The notes under the pieces are model-generated. The model did no database searches, was not told the DNA's origin, and saw only the letters and a program-made list of their open reading frames with translations. Positions 34,013-42,636 of a stretch of DNA of 64,000 nt are shown here, piece by piece (the stretch's first letter is position 1; each line of letters begins with the position of its first letter). A program made the translations under genes and the position numbers. Source of the stretch: Dictyobacter kobayashii. GTDB taxonomy: Bacteria > Chloroflexota > Ktedonobacteria > Ktedonobacterales > Ktedonobacteraceae. The stretch is taken from NCBI RefSeq assembly GCF_003967555.1, contig NZ_BIFS01000002.1, positions 806,001 through 870,000 on the forward strand, in the 5' to 3' direction.

Positions 34013-35041
34013 TTATTGATGCTTGATCAATGAGGGGGTAATAGCGGACAGGGCAGGGCAGCCAGAGAGGGCCATGGCATATTGTAATTCTTCACGCAAG
34101 ATATCAAAGACATGGGTGACCCCTTGAGCGCCAGCGACCGCCAGTCCCCAGAGCATGGGACGACCGACCAGGACCGCGCGAGCGCCCAACGCCAGGGCCT
34201 TGAAGACGTCTGTTCCGCTACGAATGCCGCCATCCAGATAAACTTCAACACGGCCCTGTACAGCGAGCACAACTTCAGGTAAGGCCAGAACGCTGGGTAG
34301 CGCGGCATCCAATTGTCGACCACCATGGTTGGAGACGATAATACCAGCGACACCGTGCTGCACAGCCAATTCAGCATCTTCTGCCGTCAAAATACCCTTG
34401 GCCAATAATGGCAAATCCGTGATGGTGCGCAGCCAGTCAAAGATGTCCCAACCCATTTCGCTATCAACCGTATCATCCTGCTCAGCGCTAAAATTAGCTT
34501 TGGCGATATGCTCAGGAAAGCTATAGTTCTTACGCGCAAAACGTTCTTTGCGTCCATAATAGGGAGTGTCAAGTGTGACAACAATGGCTCGATAACCTGC
34601 CTGCTCGGCCCGGCGAACCAGCTGTTCAGATAAGACACGCTCCTTGTACATGTATAGTTGGAACCACAAAGGACCACTGGTGGCTGAGGCGATCTCTTCT
34701 AAACTCGTAGTGGCGCTAGAGCTAGCGACGTAGAGGGTCTGTGCCAGGCCCGTGCCCCTCGCGGAGGCGGCTTCACCAGCGGGATGCAGTAACTTCTGAA
34801 AGCCCGTAGGAGCAGCCATAACAGGCAGACTGATCGGTGTGCCCAATACAGTCGTCCCCATATCACAGCCAGCGGTCGGAACCAAAACTCTAGGGCGCAA
34901 CCAGAACTGCTCAAACGCGGCCACATTTCCACGCAACGTCTGCTCTCTACCAGTACCGCTTGCAATATAACACCACGCAGCCTCATCCACTCTGCTACGA
35001 GCCAATTCCTCATACTGACTAACCTGGACAATTGTCTCCAT
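34013..35041 (-). CDS. FMN-dependent alpha-hydroxy-acid oxidase/dehydrogenase
   Basis: A 342-residue TIM-barrel flavoenzyme that oxidises L-2-hydroxy acids such as lactate or glycolate. The catalytic His and Arg are in SNHGGRQLD, and the FMN phosphate site is DGGIRSGTDVFKALALGA and VGRP. The N-terminal YIASGTGREQT replaces the usual YYxxGAxDE. The Tyr expected in FQLYMY is present. Whether oxygen or a carrier is the acceptor cannot be told. The upstream region is long and regulatory-looking, but most of it lies nearer the next gene. Confidence 0.9.
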   Translation of the reverse strand: METIVQVSQYEELARSRVDEAAWCYIASGTGREQTLRGNVAAFEQFWLRPRVLVPTAGCDMGTTVLGTPISLPVMAAPTGFQKLLHPAGEAASARGTGLAQTLYVASSSATTSLEEIASATSGPLWFQLYMYKERVLSEQLVRRAEQAGYRAIVVTLDTPYYGRKERFARKNYSFPEHIAKANFSAEQDDTVDSEMGWDIFDWLRTITDLPLLAKGILTAEDAELAVQHGVAGIIVSNHGGRQLDAALPSVLALPEVVLAVQGRVEVYLDGGIRSGTDVFKALALGARAVLVGRPMLWGLAVAGAQGVTHVFDILREELQYAMALSGCPALSAITPSLIKHQ

Positions 35042-35353
35042 AGCTCAAAAAACCTTTTCTAATAAGTCATGATTTATTTATGATAAAAACTTATCAGTAC
35101 GCTATTTTATCCAATAGCTTAGCTATAAGTCAATCATAAAGATTATTATAAATACTACTACAATCTAACACTCCTGTATAAATATTTTTATGCGTAATAT
35201 TCAAACACCAAATACTCATTTCAGGGCTTGCTGCATAAGCAGGAAGCAAGTATGATAAAAAGAAATTTCTCTATGAAAATTATGTTTTTTTCTAAAAGGA
35301 TATAAGAAAAATAATCTGCATTGTCCGCGTTGGTAAGTCAAAGTTGACAGGTA

Positions 35354-35689
35354 TGACAATCCATTGTCAGGATTGGCAAGTATGATAGCCCTACTATCAA
35401 AGTTGACAGGTAAAGCTGGACATATATGTCAGAATATACGATAAATGACAAATATGTCATAATATATTATGAATATACATTAATGTCATATATGTCACAA
35501 AAAATCTATTTTCAGCTCAAAATGACAGATGTGTCACAGTAAATTGTGAATAAATATTAACATTATCTTGACTCAAAGATTCGAATTCGAAATAGTATCT
35601 TGATACTATTTACAATTAAAATTAATTCACGAATTCGAATTCGAAATGACATCCATTAAAAAATGAAAACATGAATGACAAACATGTCA
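35354..35689. promoter_or_regulatory. Cluster of TGACA-N-TGTCA dyads
   Basis: Three sites match TGACA-N4-TGTCA exactly (35446-35459, 35523-35536, 35676-35689). One is TGACAAT-N2-ATTGTCA (35354-35369). Further half sites occur between them (for example at about 35430 and 35485-35497). A 16-base direct repeat, TCAAAGTTGACAGGTA, accompanies the first part. This looks like a multi-site binding region for one dimeric protein. I cannot name it. Confidence 0.6.
35580..35645. promoter_or_regulatory. Paired TTCGAATTCGAA palindromes
   Basis: The perfect 12-bp palindrome occurs at 35580-35591 and 35634-35645. An AATAGTATC-TT-GATACTATT hairpin follows the first copy immediately. It sits inside the TGACA cluster. 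Confidence 0.6.
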
Positions 35690-35720
35690 ATGACCAGGAA
35701 AACCAAAGCGACAAGAACAG

Positions 35721-36025
35721 CGAAAACCCCGTAGGTGAAACCGTTGAAACCGTTGAAACCGTTGAAACCGTAGGTGCGACCCTCAGCGGTCGCTTGCTCC
35801 ACCGGTAGTGGAGCCCGGTATCATCGCCGCTCGGCCCCTTACCTCTGACACCTCGGTCCCCGCGGTGCCCAAAAGCATGGTCCGCTTTTGGGCACCGCGG
35901 GGAGAAAGGGATGATACCACGAGGTACTCAATCGCTGGGATACTGGGCCACCGCTCTGCGGAGGGTGGCAAGCGACCGCTGAGGGTCGCACCTACGGTTT
36001 CAACGGTTTCACCTACGGGTTTTCG
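35721..36025. repeat. 305-bp nested palindromic element
   Basis: The ends (35721-35750 and 35997-36025) are near-perfect reverse complements. Further in, GTGCGACCCTCAGCGGTCGC pairs with the matching right arm, GGTATCATC with GATGATACC, and CCCCGCGGTGCCCAAAAGC with its complement at the centre. The left arm has four GAAACCGTT units in tandem where the right has two. The interior is much more GC-rich than the flanks, suggesting insertion. A related copy lies at 50944-51165. Confidence 0.85.
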
Positions 36026-36258
36026 CGTTTCGTGTTGGGGGACCGCTTTATCCGTGGGTGCCTTTTTGTTTCCTTAAGGTTGCTTGTTCCGAAATGAGTG
36101 GTTTTGGCCGCGAGGATAGTGGTTTTGGGATACACATTGAACTGGTAGCAGTCAAAAATATCTACAGATAAACATGTGTGTCTTCTAAGTGGTAGTAGTC
36201 TAATAACAGAAGTCATTCAAATTTGTTGTATTACAAATTTGGAGTATTTCGCAGTAAG

Positions 36259-36299
36259 TTCGAACATTTCATAATAATTTCGAACATTTTCGAACGTCC
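36259..36299. promoter_or_regulatory. Three TTCGAAC motifs before the DUF2795 gene
   Basis: GTTCGAACATTT, TTTCGAACATTT and TTTCGAACGTCC follow each other within 45 bp, ending about 27 bp from the start codon. Spacing between CGAAC cores is 20 and 10 bp, close to two turns and one turn of the helix. Confidence 0.45.
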
Positions 36300-36326
36300 C
36301 TTATGACGTTCTAAGGAGGATTTACT

Positions 36327-36566
36327 ATGGCTACAGCCGAATCACTCAATATCGAGAAACATTTGAAAAATATGCATTTCCCAGCCAAGCGCGAGGAAAT
36401 CGTTGCTCATGCACGCCAGCAGGGTGCGGACGAGCAGGTTTGCAATGCTTTGCGCCAGTTGCCTGCTCAGCAGCAGTTCAACTCGGTTAGCGAGGTCAGC
36501 AAGACCCTCAATTCTGGTTCAAGCGACCAGAACAAATCTCAGGCTGGCGGCAAACGCGATTTCTAG
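36327..36566 (+). CDS. DUF2795 small protein
   Basis: A 79-residue protein with the DUF2795 pattern: NIEKHLKNMHFPAKREEIV, then LRQLPAQQQFNSVSEV. Proteins of this family are small helical and of unknown function, often abundant and stress-linked in actinobacteria and Chloroflexota. The tail is Ser/Gly/Lys-rich. AAGGAGG lies seven bases before the ATG, a strong site. Flanked by the operator-rich region upstream and a 26-bp terminator stem downstream, it appears to be a highly controlled single-gene unit. Confidence 0.85.
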   Translation: MATAESLNIEKHLKNMHFPAKREEIVAHARQQGADEQVCNALRQLPAQQQFNSVSEVSKTLNSGSSDQNKSQAGGKRDF

Positions 36567-36570
36567 CCCT

Positions 36571-36637
36571 CAGCACACAAGTAAGTACGGGAGAAGATGG
36601 TCTTAAGCCGCCTTCTCCCGTACTTACTTGTGTGCTG
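36571..36637 (+). terminator. 26-bp stem after the DUF2795 gene
   Basis: Positions 36571-36596 pair exactly with 36612-36637 around a 15-base loop, four bases after the stop codon. No T run follows, so either it acts through the stem alone, or it stabilises the mRNA end. Confidence 0.7.
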
Positions 36638-36880
36638 GGAAGATTATAGGGGTACTCAGGATCGTTGCCTGACTGGCAATGTTTAAGAAAAAATGTCCTC
36701 TTTAAATTTTCCGCGGTAAAAATATGCTAATCTTTTTAAAATATTAATTGCATGAATATGAAATTGAAGCATCTAAAGTATTGAAAATTATGATTTTTTT
36801 ATGCTATGATCTTCTGGTAAGAAAGTGAATTGCTTGATAATGGAGTTTCGAAAGCGATAATACAGAAGGAGCTATTTATT

Positions 36881-37825
36881 ATGTCTTTTGTTGCTTTCAC
36901 CGGTAATAGTGATTATTGTTTTGCTAATAGCTTACATATGAGCTTACTGGCGGCCAGGGCAGATAAGCAAGATCTACCAGAGCCCGGTTTTCTGGAGTGC
37001 TTAACAACAATGCCTTTTGGCAAGATGTATCTACAACTGGATAATGGTGGACTAGCCTTCTTTAATAGTGCCGAAATGGATCCAGATAATGGGCTAACGC
37101 TGGCCATACGTGCGTTAGGGTGGAGCTGCCGTGAGCAACGAGGAGGACCCTCTCACCTGGCACTGACCCGCCTGAGGGAAGCGGTCAAGCAGGCACCAGC
37201 ACTGGTTGGACCTGTTGACGTAGGCTATCTCACATATAACCCCTCACACACCTACCTGGGAGGAACCGATCACTTTATTATGGTCATGGCCATTGAAGAT
37301 GATCATGTACTTATCCACGATCCCTGGAAGTATCCTTATGCTCGCCTCTCAATCCCAGAATTCATGAAAGCCTGGCACGCCGATAAAATTGATTATAAGC
37401 AAGGTCCCTACACATTTCGGGCCCATTTCCAGTTGCAAGAAAAGCTTACGCGCCAGGAAATGATCCAACGTGTCCTGCCAACCATACGAGAAAATCTCAG
37501 GTTAGAATTAGATGGTCCGCAGGTATACAATGGTGTGGCGGCATTGCGCATGCTGGCCGAACAGTTACGAGCACCACACAGGCCAAAAGAGCTACAGGAC
37601 ATGTTGACCGCATTTGTTTTTCCGCTGGCTGGAAAACGCTCACTGGATGCGGCAGCGTTTCTCAGCGAAGCTAATCTCCCTGAAGGGGCACGAGCGATGG
37701 AACAACAGGCGCTCCTGGTAGGCCATGCCCAGTATCTGGGAATCCACAAACGCTGGCCGGAAGTGGCTGGCATCATAGACCAACTGCTCACCAGCGAGCA
37801 GCAGTTAATCGAGGCACTGGCATAG
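36881..37825 (+). CDS. C39/BtrH-like cysteine hydrolase-fold protein
   Basis: A 314-residue protein. The N-terminal half has a papain-like layout: Cys13 in SDYCFANSLHMSLL, a His in GTDHFIMVMAI (about 133) and Asp in HVLIHDPWKYP. This matches the BtrH N-terminal / peptidase C39-like group, which includes acyltransferases and peptidases. The C-terminal half is helical and unfamiliar. No signal peptide. The ATG at 36881 has AAGGAG at nine bases. Upstream codons in the frame are not supported. Whether it cleaves or transfers acyl groups is open. Confidence 0.6.
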   Translation: MSFVAFTGNSDYCFANSLHMSLLAARADKQDLPEPGFLECLTTMPFGKMYLQLDNGGLAFFNSAEMDPDNGLTLAIRALGWSCREQRGGPSHLALTRLREAVKQAPALVGPVDVGYLTYNPSHTYLGGTDHFIMVMAIEDDHVLIHDPWKYPYARLSIPEFMKAWHADKIDYKQGPYTFRAHFQLQEKLTRQEMIQRVLPTIRENLRLELDGPQVYNGVAALRMLAEQLRAPHRPKELQDMLTAFVFPLAGKRSLDAAAFLSEANLPEGARAMEQQALLVGHAQYLGIHKRWPEVAGIIDQLLTSEQQLIEALA

Positions 37826-37906
37826 ACTTGCCATTTAACCACTAAAATTCATATGCTATGTAGTAATAAGATCTATATACTACAGTGAGCAGGAGAAAAT
37901 AGAGCA

Positions 37907-39244
37907 ATGCCAGAAATCGATGGCGATCACGTCTTTGGTTTTGATACGCTGGCCCTGCATGCTGGGCAACGGCCTGATCCAACCACGGGCGCCCAGGCAG
38001 TACCAATCTATCAGACAACTTCATATATCTTTGATGATACCGATCATGCCGCCCATCTCTTTGCGCTACAACGCTTTGGGAATATCTATACACGCATTAT
38101 GAATCCTACCACTGCCGCCTTTGAGGAGCGCATTGCCGCCCTGGAAGGTGGCACAGGCGCGGTGGCGACCGCGTCGGGAATGGCAGCCCAGATGGCCGTG
38201 ATGATGACGCTACTACGGCCAGGCGATGAACTGGTGGCGGCCAGCAATCTCTATGGTGGTACGCACACGCAGTTTGATCTGACCCTGCGCACCTGGGGTA
38301 TCAATACCATTTTTGTGGATAGTACCGATCCAGAAAACTTTCGACGCGCGCTCACGCCGAAGACGCGCGCCTTCTATGGAGAGACCATCGGCAATCCTGG
38401 CGGCGATGTGCTGGATATACGGACCATCGCGGATATCGCCCACGAAGCTGGTGTGCCACTGATCATCGACAATACCTTTGCCACGCCTTACCTCTGCCGT
38501 CCCTTTGAGCATGGAGCAGACATTGTGGTGCACTCCGCCACCAAATTCATCGGCGGCCATGGCACATCCATCGGCGGCGTCTTAATCGAAAATGGGAAGT
38601 TCCCCTGGGACAATGGGAAGTTCGCCCATATCGTTGACCCATCGCCCGGCTACCACGGTGTACGCTTCTACGAGACCTTTGGTGATTTCTGTTTTGTGAT
38701 GAAGGCCCGCGTCGAAACGGTACGCGATACCGGCCCCAGTCTGAGTCCTTTCAACTCATTTCTGCTACTCCAGGGCTTAGAGACGCTCTCACTACGCATG
38801 GATCGTCACTGTCAGAATGCGCTGCAGGTTGCCAGATTCTTGCAAGAACATCCAGCCGTGAGCTGGGTACGCTATTCAGGTCTGCCTGAGGACCGCTCCC
38901 ATGAACTGGCCAAACACTATCTGCCCCGTGGTGGGGGCGCTATCTTCACCTTTGGCGTCAAAGGCGGCTATGAGGCTGGCAAGGCTGTGATCAATAACGT
39001 CAGGCTCTTTGCACACCTGGCCAACGTTGGCGATGCGCGCAGCCTGATCATCCATCCAGCCAGCACTACTCATCAACAGCTATCGGAAGAAGATTTGCTT
39101 GCCGGTGGCGTGACGCCCGACCTGATTCGCCTCTCAATTGGCCTGGAAAACATCGAAGATATCCTCTGGGATCTGGACCAGGCGCTGGGCAAAGCTACAG
39201 CAAACGTACAGAAAAACAGGGACACAGAGAAAGGGGCAGAATAA
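37907..39244 (+). CDS. metY: O-acetylhomoserine sulfhydrylase-family PLP enzyme
   Basis: A 445-residue Cys/Met metabolism PLP enzyme. The opening FDTLALHAGQRPDPTTGAQA and YTRIMNPT are hallmarks of the MetY branch, and the PLP Lys lies in HSATKFIGGHG. It makes homocysteine from O-acetylhomoserine and sulfide; the related methionine gamma-lyase reaction is the alternative. The length matches MetY. It overlaps the following CoA-binding gene by one base, and a second CoA-binding gene follows. No SAM riboswitch is visible upstream. Confidence 0.9.
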   Translation: MPEIDGDHVFGFDTLALHAGQRPDPTTGAQAVPIYQTTSYIFDDTDHAAHLFALQRFGNIYTRIMNPTTAAFEERIAALEGGTGAVATASGMAAQMAVMMTLLRPGDELVAASNLYGGTHTQFDLTLRTWGINTIFVDSTDPENFRRALTPKTRAFYGETIGNPGGDVLDIRTIADIAHEAGVPLIIDNTFATPYLCRPFEHGADIVVHSATKFIGGHGTSIGGVLIENGKFPWDNGKFAHIVDPSPGYHGVRFYETFGDFCFVMKARVETVRDTGPSLSPFNSFLLLQGLETLSLRMDRHCQNALQVARFLQEHPAVSWVRYSGLPEDRSHELAKHYLPRGGGAIFTFGVKGGYEAGKAVINNVRLFAHLANVGDARSLIIHPASTTHQQLSEEDLLAGGVTPDLIRLSIGLENIEDILWDLDQALGKATANVQKNRDTEKGAE

Positions 39245-39741
39245 TGGCTGAAAACACAGCACAGGCGCTCACACCCGATATGTACGACCGCTTAAAGCTA
39301 CTGAAGCAGTATAAACATATCGCCATCGTGGGACTATCGGCCGATCCTTATCGGCCCAGCCACTTTGTCGCCATCTATCTGCAGGCCGAGGGCTACGACA
39401 TCATCCCGATCAATCCACGCTATGCCGGCAAAACCATCCTGGGCAAGCGTGTCTATGCCTCCTTAAGTGAGGCCAGGGCCGCCGGGGAGCAGATCGAGAT
39501 CGTCGATATCTTCCGCAAAGCAGAAGATACGCCGCCCTTTGTGGCCGAGGCCGTCAAGATTGGAGCAAAAGTACTCTGGCTTCAGCTAGGAGTGCGCAAC
39601 GAAGAGACTGGCAAGCAGGCGCGTGAGGCTGGCCTGGTCTTTGTGCAGGATCGCTGTGTCAAGATGGAGCACGCCCGCTTCTTCGGTGGCCTGCATACCA
39701 TCGGACTCAACACCGGCGTGATCTTATCGCGTAAACTCTAA
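39244..39741 (+). CDS. CoA-binding domain protein (YccU-like), copy 1
   Basis: A 165-residue single-domain Rossmann protein of the CoA_binding_2 family. HIAIVGLSADPYRPSHFVA holds the nucleotide loop, IIPINPRYAGKTILG the second strand region, and VFVQDRCVKMEHARF the conserved Cys/His end. Function is unknown. Such proteins resemble the succinyl-CoA synthetase alpha N-terminus. Its start overlaps the metY stop (TAATG), so the two are co-translated. Confidence 0.9.
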   Translation: MAENTAQALTPDMYDRLKLLKQYKHIAIVGLSADPYRPSHFVAIYLQAEGYDIIPINPRYAGKTILGKRVYASLSEARAAGEQIEIVDIFRKAEDTPPFVAEAVKIGAKVLWLQLGVRNEETGKQAREAGLVFVQDRCVKMEHARFFGGLHTIGLNTGVILSRKL

Positions 39742-39755
39742 GGCAAGGGGATATT

Positions 39756-40208
39756 ATGGCAGACGAGACAAATTATTTGATGCCCGATGCAATAATAAAG
39801 ATCCTGGGAGATTATAAGCATATCGCGGTGGTCGGGCTATCGGCGAAACCGCGCCGACCAAGTCGGGACGTGTCGGCTTATATGCAAGAAGCTGGCTATG
39901 ATATTATTCCTATTAATCCCCTGTATGCAGGTCAGCAGATTCTGGGGCAACGTGTCTATGCGACGCTGGCGGATGCCAGAGCGGCTGGCAAGCAGATCGA
40001 GATCGTCAACGTGTTTCGGCGCCCTGAACAGACGCCTCCCTTTGCGGATGAGGCTGCCAGTGTGGGCGCTAAAGCGCTCTGGTTACAATTGGGTATTGCC
40101 AACACAGAGACCAGACGGCGAGCACAGGCTGCCGGACTCATCTATATCGAGGATAAGTGTATTAAAGTTGAGCATGCCCGCTTCTTTGGTGGCTCCGCCT
40201 TCGTTTAA
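39756..40208 (+). CDS. CoA-binding domain protein (YccU-like), copy 2
   Basis: A 150-residue paralogue of the preceding protein with the same motifs (HIAVVGLSAKPRRPSRDVS, IIPINPLYAGQQILG, YIEDKCIKVEHARFFGG). The two share about half of their residues by eye. The gap is 14 bp with AAGGGGAT before the ATG. Tandem duplication after metY suggests a role tied to sulfur or acyl-CoA metabolism, which is inference only. Confidence 0.9.
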   Translation: MADETNYLMPDAIIKILGDYKHIAVVGLSAKPRRPSRDVSAYMQEAGYDIIPINPLYAGQQILGQRVYATLADARAAGKQIEIVNVFRRPEQTPPFADEAASVGAKALWLQLGIANTETRRRAQAAGLIYIEDKCIKVEHARFFGGSAFV

Positions 40209-40255
40209 CCGCTAGCGCGCAGTTGCTAAATATTCAATGAGGAAAGGAATCCTGG

Positions 40256-41278
40256 ATGCTTTATCAAAATGCTGAACTCTATAATGTGCAGGAATTGGTG
40301 CCAGTCGAGCAAGGAGAAGGCTGGCAGCTCAGTCGCGTACCAGATGCCGTGCGCAGAAATCTGAATGAAGCAGCACAGCAGACGGCATTCAATGGTTCAG
40401 GCTGCGAGATTCGTTTCAATTTGCGTGGTGAACAGGCGCGTATCTTGCTGCGGCGTGAGCCGGGCGCGGCAACCATCGGACTGTTAGAAGTCTATCATGG
40501 ACCATTTTCCGGTCAGTATACAGAGACACCCAGATACATCGGGCAGGACATAGTAGAAATCATGCTCACACGACAACAGGATACACTACCTCAACTCAAG
40601 CAGCTCTACACCTCAGCGGGACATGCTGGCTTTGATCCCGCATTGATACGCATTATTTTACCCTATGATTGGTCCAACAGATTGATCGCAATCGAAGGAG
40701 ATATCGAGCCGCCACGGCCAGAGCAGGTACCAGCCAGGAAATATCTGGCCTATGGTTCATCTATTACGCATGGGGGCAACTCGTCAACGCCTACAGGGAG
40801 CTACGCCATGCGTACGGCCCGCATACTGAATGCCGACCTGACCAACCTTGGCTTCGCGGGCAGTGCCCATATGGATGAAGCACTGGCAGAATACATTGCC
40901 CAACTGGGAACATGGGATATCGCCACCCTGGAAATGGGCATCAACGTAATCGGTACCTGGAGTACAGAAGATTTTAAAGCGCGCACAGAAGCGTTTGTCA
41001 CCCGCATCGCACAACAGAACCAGGACAAATGGATCTTCTGTATCGATCTCTTCACCATGAATATGGACATCATCCATGATCCCAGGGTCAACGCGTACAG
41101 ACAAGCCGTCAAAGAAGTAGTTGAGCGTTTGCGGCTGCCCAGGCTGATCTATCTACCCGGTAACGAGCTCCTCACAACCGCAGGGCTGTCAATAGACCTG
41201 GTCCATCCCTCAGATCTAGGAATGGAGATCATTGCCAACCGGCTGGCGCAAAAGATTAATCAATATATACAAAAATAA
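40256..41278 (+). CDS. SGNH/GDSL-type hydrolase
   Basis: A 340-residue protein with an N-terminal beta-rich domain (about 1-155) and a C-terminal SGNH domain. The catalytic Ser is in YGSSITHGG, the Gly block in NLGFAGSAHMDE, the Asn block in LEMGIN, and the Asp/His in IDLVHPSDLG. This two-domain layout is that of carbohydrate esterases acting on acetylated sugars. There is no signal peptide, so it would act inside the cell. AGGAAAGGA precedes the ATG. A terminator hairpin follows. Confidence 0.85.
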   Translation: MLYQNAELYNVQELVPVEQGEGWQLSRVPDAVRRNLNEAAQQTAFNGSGCEIRFNLRGEQARILLRREPGAATIGLLEVYHGPFSGQYTETPRYIGQDIVEIMLTRQQDTLPQLKQLYTSAGHAGFDPALIRIILPYDWSNRLIAIEGDIEPPRPEQVPARKYLAYGSSITHGGNSSTPTGSYAMRTARILNADLTNLGFAGSAHMDEALAEYIAQLGTWDIATLEMGINVIGTWSTEDFKARTEAFVTRIAQQNQDKWIFCIDLFTMNMDIIHDPRVNAYRQAVKEVVERLRLPRLIYLPGNELLTTAGLSIDLVHPSDLGMEIIANRLAQKINQYIQK

Positions 41279-41288
41279 AGCTACACAA

Positions 41289-41319
41289 TGGCTACCGGCC
41301 CGTTAACGGCCAGTAGCCA
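41289..41319 (+). terminator. Hairpin after the SGNH gene
   Basis: TGGCTAC-C-GGCC pairs with GGCC-A-GTAGCCA around seven bases, 10 bp past the stop. No T run, so it is a moderate candidate. Confidence 0.55.
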
Positions 41320-41401
41320 GATCCATTAGAGGAGTAATTGATTAGCGATGGGAACAAGTGCAATACCTCAGGGGTAAGAAAAGATTTCAGCGCTGAACGG
41401 C

Positions 41402-41797
41402 TTAAAAGAAGCCTATTTTGATGTCGCCCTCGTGATAAAACTCAATTACATAACCGACCACAGGGCTGAAAAGCCAGGTATCAAAGCTGACGGCGGTCAC
41501 ATCATCCAGATGTTCCAATATCTGCGGCAACCGGCTCTCCACACTGGGAACGGTCGCATTATCCCAGATGATATATACAGGGGCCTGCAGGTTTTTTTGT
41601 GCTCGCTGCAGGCCAGGAATGATTTCAGCTATATTTTCAATATCCAGTTGTGACGCAATCTGCGACCAATCAATTCTGCCCCAATTAGTAAATGGGAAGC
41701 GTAACATAAATTGATTAACCATGGTGGCCGTTTGCTCTTTAGATAATGGCCGCGCATCCTGACCAATAGAGCGCAAACACGCTTCAACTTGTGACAT
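41402..41797 (-). CDS. Unknown protein, resembles CDI-type immunity proteins
   Basis: A 131-residue protein without membrane segments. The C-terminal part, PVYIIWDNATVPSVESRL followed by DDVTAVSFDTWLF and YVIEFYHEGDIKIGFF, recalls immunity proteins of contact-dependent inhibition systems, but this is recollection, not a search. No toxin or secretion gene is adjacent, so it would be an orphan. GAGAGGAG lies six bases before the start. Divergent from the P-loop kinase gene. Confidence 0.5.
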   Translation of the reverse strand: MSQVEACLRSIGQDARPLSKEQTATMVNQFMLRFPFTNWGRIDWSQIASQLDIENIAEIIPGLQRAQKNLQAPVYIIWDNATVPSVESRLPQILEHLDDVTAVSFDTWLFSPVVGYVIEFYHEGDIKIGFF

Positions 41798-41953
41798 CCT
41801 GTACTCCTCTCAACAATAAAGCATGTAACAGATTAGATCAGTAGTATTCATCAGTTAAACGCGATTGATATCAGCTTTCGGTTGATTACCTGATCAGTGA
41901 AGAAGCGGCAACAACTCTTGCTATGGTACATACTAATAGAAGATCATTGAAAG

Positions 41954-42600
41954 ATGAACACAGCAATAAATAATAGATGGCAACGAACTGATTGGAAAGT
42001 ATTGTTAATCGGGGGCTCCTCAGGTAGCGGCAAAACTGAAGTGGCGCGCCAGTTAGGGCTACGTCTAGGCCTGCCCTGGCTGCAGGTCGATGATCTACGC
42101 CTGGCCTTCCAGCATAGCCAGGTAGCTCTGCCGCAACAACAGGCGACGCGCGACCTCTATTTTTTCGCCGAGACCTCCCATATCTGGCAGTTAGCGGCAG
42201 AAACATTATGTGATGGCCTGATCGCCAGCAGCCGGGCACTGATCCCGGCGCTTGAAATCGTGATTGCCAATCATATCGATACCGACGCACCACTGATTAT
42301 TGAGGGAGATAATATCCTCCCTGAACTGGTGGAACGCCCGCTATTGCAGCGCTATACTGATAAAGGACAGATACATACGGTTTTCCTGTATGAGAGCGAA
42401 GCGGCCAGGCTACAGGCCAATATTGAGGCACGTGCCCGGGAACAGCACATTTCTCAGCGCAAGAACTGCAAACAGAAGCCAACGCCAAGTGGCTGTACAG
42501 CCAGTGGTTAATTGCCGCCGCCGCCAGCCTGAAGCAGCCGGTGTTAGAGTCACGTCCCTGGGAGACACTGGCGGAACGCATTATACTTAGTGGTATGTGA
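41954..42600 (+). CDS. P-loop kinase, 2-phosphoglycerate kinase-like, apparent frameshift
   Basis: Walker A is GGSSGSGKT at about 22-30, followed by LQVDDLRLAFQ and IIEGDNILPE as in 2-phosphoglycerate kinase-type P-loop proteins. The open frame stops at 42511 after a meaningless tail. Shifting by one base at the CCCGGG near 42438-42440 restores family-like sequence (ELQTEANAKWLYSQWLIAA, then RPWETLAERI) to the stop at 42600. Adding one G to that run repairs the gene to about 215 residues. This is more likely a sequence error than a real mutation (see findings). Substrate uncertain. The NAD kinase gene follows after 36 bp. Confidence 0.75.
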
Positions 42601-42636
42601 GATATACATGAAGTGTGTTTGGGAAAGGAAATAATG

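Larger units (their letters stand above)
35042..36326. other. 1.3-kb gene-free region with repeated dyads and a large palindrome
   Basis: The longest gap in the window. Its left half (35042-35700) is very AT-rich and holds a cluster of TGACA/TGTCA dyads and two TTCGAATTCGAA palindromes. The middle (35721-36025) is a nested 305-bp palindrome. The right part (36250-36300) has three CGAAC motifs before the DUF2795 gene. I see no open reading frame with coding character. Confidence 0.75.

Noticed and set aside
35783..36077. Overlapping frames (62 and 89 codons) inside the 305-bp palindrome
   Set aside because: Open frames on both strands are a by-product of the palindrome and GC-rich sequence. 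No start signals.
37826..37906. SAM riboswitch or T-box before metY
   Set aside because: The 81-bp leader is too short and has neither the conserved helices nor a terminator stem.
42430..42470. Programmed -1 frameshift in the P-loop kinase
   Set aside because: There is no X-XXY-YYZ slippery heptamer and no downstream hairpin. The pattern of three equal G/C-run losses favours sequence error.
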